Shown piece after piece: positions 63,563 to 64,000 of a stretch of 64,000 nucleotides of DNA. Every line of letters begins with the position of its first letter. Position 1 is the stretch's first letter. The notes beneath the pieces were generated by a model. It did not search any database, was not told the origin of the DNA, and worked only from the letters and a program-made list of their open reading frames with translations. The position numbers were made by a program, and so were the translations under genes. The stretch is from assembly GCF_017726655.1 (NCBI RefSeq), contig NZ_CP072308.1, positions 1,240,001 through 1,304,000 on the forward strand. Reading direction: 5' to 3'. Source of the DNA: Agrobacterium tumefaciens. GTDB lineage: Bacteria > Pseudomonadota > Alphaproteobacteria > Rhizobiales > Rhizobiaceae.

Positions 63563-63895
63563 ATGAAAATATTATCTTTAACATTCATGAGCATCCTGGC
63601 GCTTGGTGCCCATGTGTCGTCAGCAGTCGCCGGTTCCACGACGGTCGACGCCGTGTCTTACGCCTGTGCAAACAATGAGACGATGCGTGTGGTCTACGTT
63701 AACGGCGCAGACGGAAAAAGTTTCGCAATTCTTTTGCAGATGGACGAAATGATCCCAATGGCGGAGCAGACGGCCGCGTCCGGCGCCGTCTATAAGGCGA
63801 TCAATCGCAATTACACCTATGTTCTGCGCACCGAGGGCAACAACGCCACTCTCAGCGACAACCGGGAAACGCTGCTTTCCGGCTGCACGGAGTGA
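63563..63895 (+). CDS. MliC-like (C-type lysozyme inhibitor) secreted protein
   Basis: A 110-residue protein with a signal peptide (MKILSLTFMSILALGAHVSSAVAG, 1-24). An MliC/PliC-like domain follows: VSYACANNETMRVVYVNG, LQMDEMIPMAEQTAASGAVYKAINRNYTYVLRTEGNNATL, and a final Cys (LSGCTE). The Cys34-Cys108 pair could form a disulfide. Members inhibit host c-type lysozymes in the periplasm or outer membrane. There is no lipobox, so it should be periplasmic (PliC-like). Upstream DNA is AT-rich (63440-63560). Confidence 0.78.
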   Translation: MKILSLTFMSILALGAHVSSAVAGSTTVDAVSYACANNETMRVVYVNGADGKSFAILLQMDEMIPMAEQTAASGAVYKAINRNYTYVLRTEGNNATLSDNRETLLSGCTE

Positions 63896-64000
63896 CGGCG
63901 CGCACGCGACAGGCGATTGCAGCGGAACTGGAATCTTTGCGCATGGGAGCGAGGCGCGGTGGCAACTTTCCGCGCCTGCGCGGCTTTTCCCCAAATGCAA

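Noticed and set aside
63620..64000. Open minus-strand frame at the right edge
   Set aside because: It overlaps the MliC-like gene and shows no protein-like features.

Overview
The window looks like a chromosomal segment of an Agrobacterium/Rhizobium-group alphaproteobacterium. This is inferred from high GC with strong Shine-Dalgarno (SD) sequences, a betIBA operon, a rhizobial-type (PF06089-like) asparaginase, Agrobacterium-style Ohr/OhrR and Atu4866-like proteins, trans-aconitate methyltransferase, and about 115-bp palindromic repeats of the kind scattered through rhizobial genomes. No rRNA operon, CRISPR array, insertion sequence or prophage was seen. Two tRNA genes are present, tRNA-Pro(CGG) and tRNA-Gln(TTG), both on the minus strand.

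Layout. 1-9.3 kb: a truncated chemoreceptor, a class IV aminotransferase, Tam, and many small regulator/enzyme pairs (WYL regulator with aldo/keto reductase, AraC with LysE exporter, HxlR with SDR). 9.6-17.1 kb: a HerA-like ATPase, an SDR/CMD/Atu4866-like operon opposite a LysR regulator, and a VOC/DUF1579/DUF899 group opposite MarR and YciI-like genes. 17.2-23.1 kb: an ABC-F ATPase preceded by an apparent 24-codon leader peptide, a RES/Xre toxin-antitoxin pair, Ohr/OhrR, and two tandem L,D-transpeptidases. 23.3-29.8 kb: a His-rich ZntA-type P-ATPase under a MerR-type promoter, a Tat-exported hydrolase, and a ligase-associated exonuclease plus ATP-dependent DNA ligase. 30-38.4 kb: an MFS exporter with MarR regulator, two GSTs, asparaginase, a DUF3750 protein, a ClC channel, a ParDE-like pair, and an AT-rich orphan gene.

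38.5-46.7 kb: betIBA (choline to glycine betaine) with a perfect 20-bp palindrome ahead of betI, an orphan ParD-like antitoxin, an EAL-CBS-GGDEF protein, a quinone oxidoreductase, and a TumE/TumA-type toxin-antitoxin pair with a perfect 10+10 bp operator. 46.7-47.1 kb holds the most puzzling element: a 24-codon ORF behind a Shine-Dalgarno sequence complementary over 13 nt to the 16S rRNA tail. 47.2-55.6 kb is the sulfur block. sbp-cysT-cysW-cysA takes up sulfate. An Rrf2-type regulator with four clustered cysteines sits opposite cysH-cysD-cysN, which activate and reduce sulfate through APS. 55.7-64 kb: a 25-aa membrane peptide, a lipoprotein, Mqo with a Tat-like leader, an MBL hydrolase, a DUF1499 protein, a DAACS symporter and a MliC-like lysozyme inhibitor.

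Intergenic signals include a palindromic repeat family (five copies, in both orientations), a second palindromic repeat (60.4 kb), several hairpin terminators between convergent genes, and operator-like dyads at most divergent promoters. Function calls rest on recognised motifs and family resemblance read from the translations; no database search was run.
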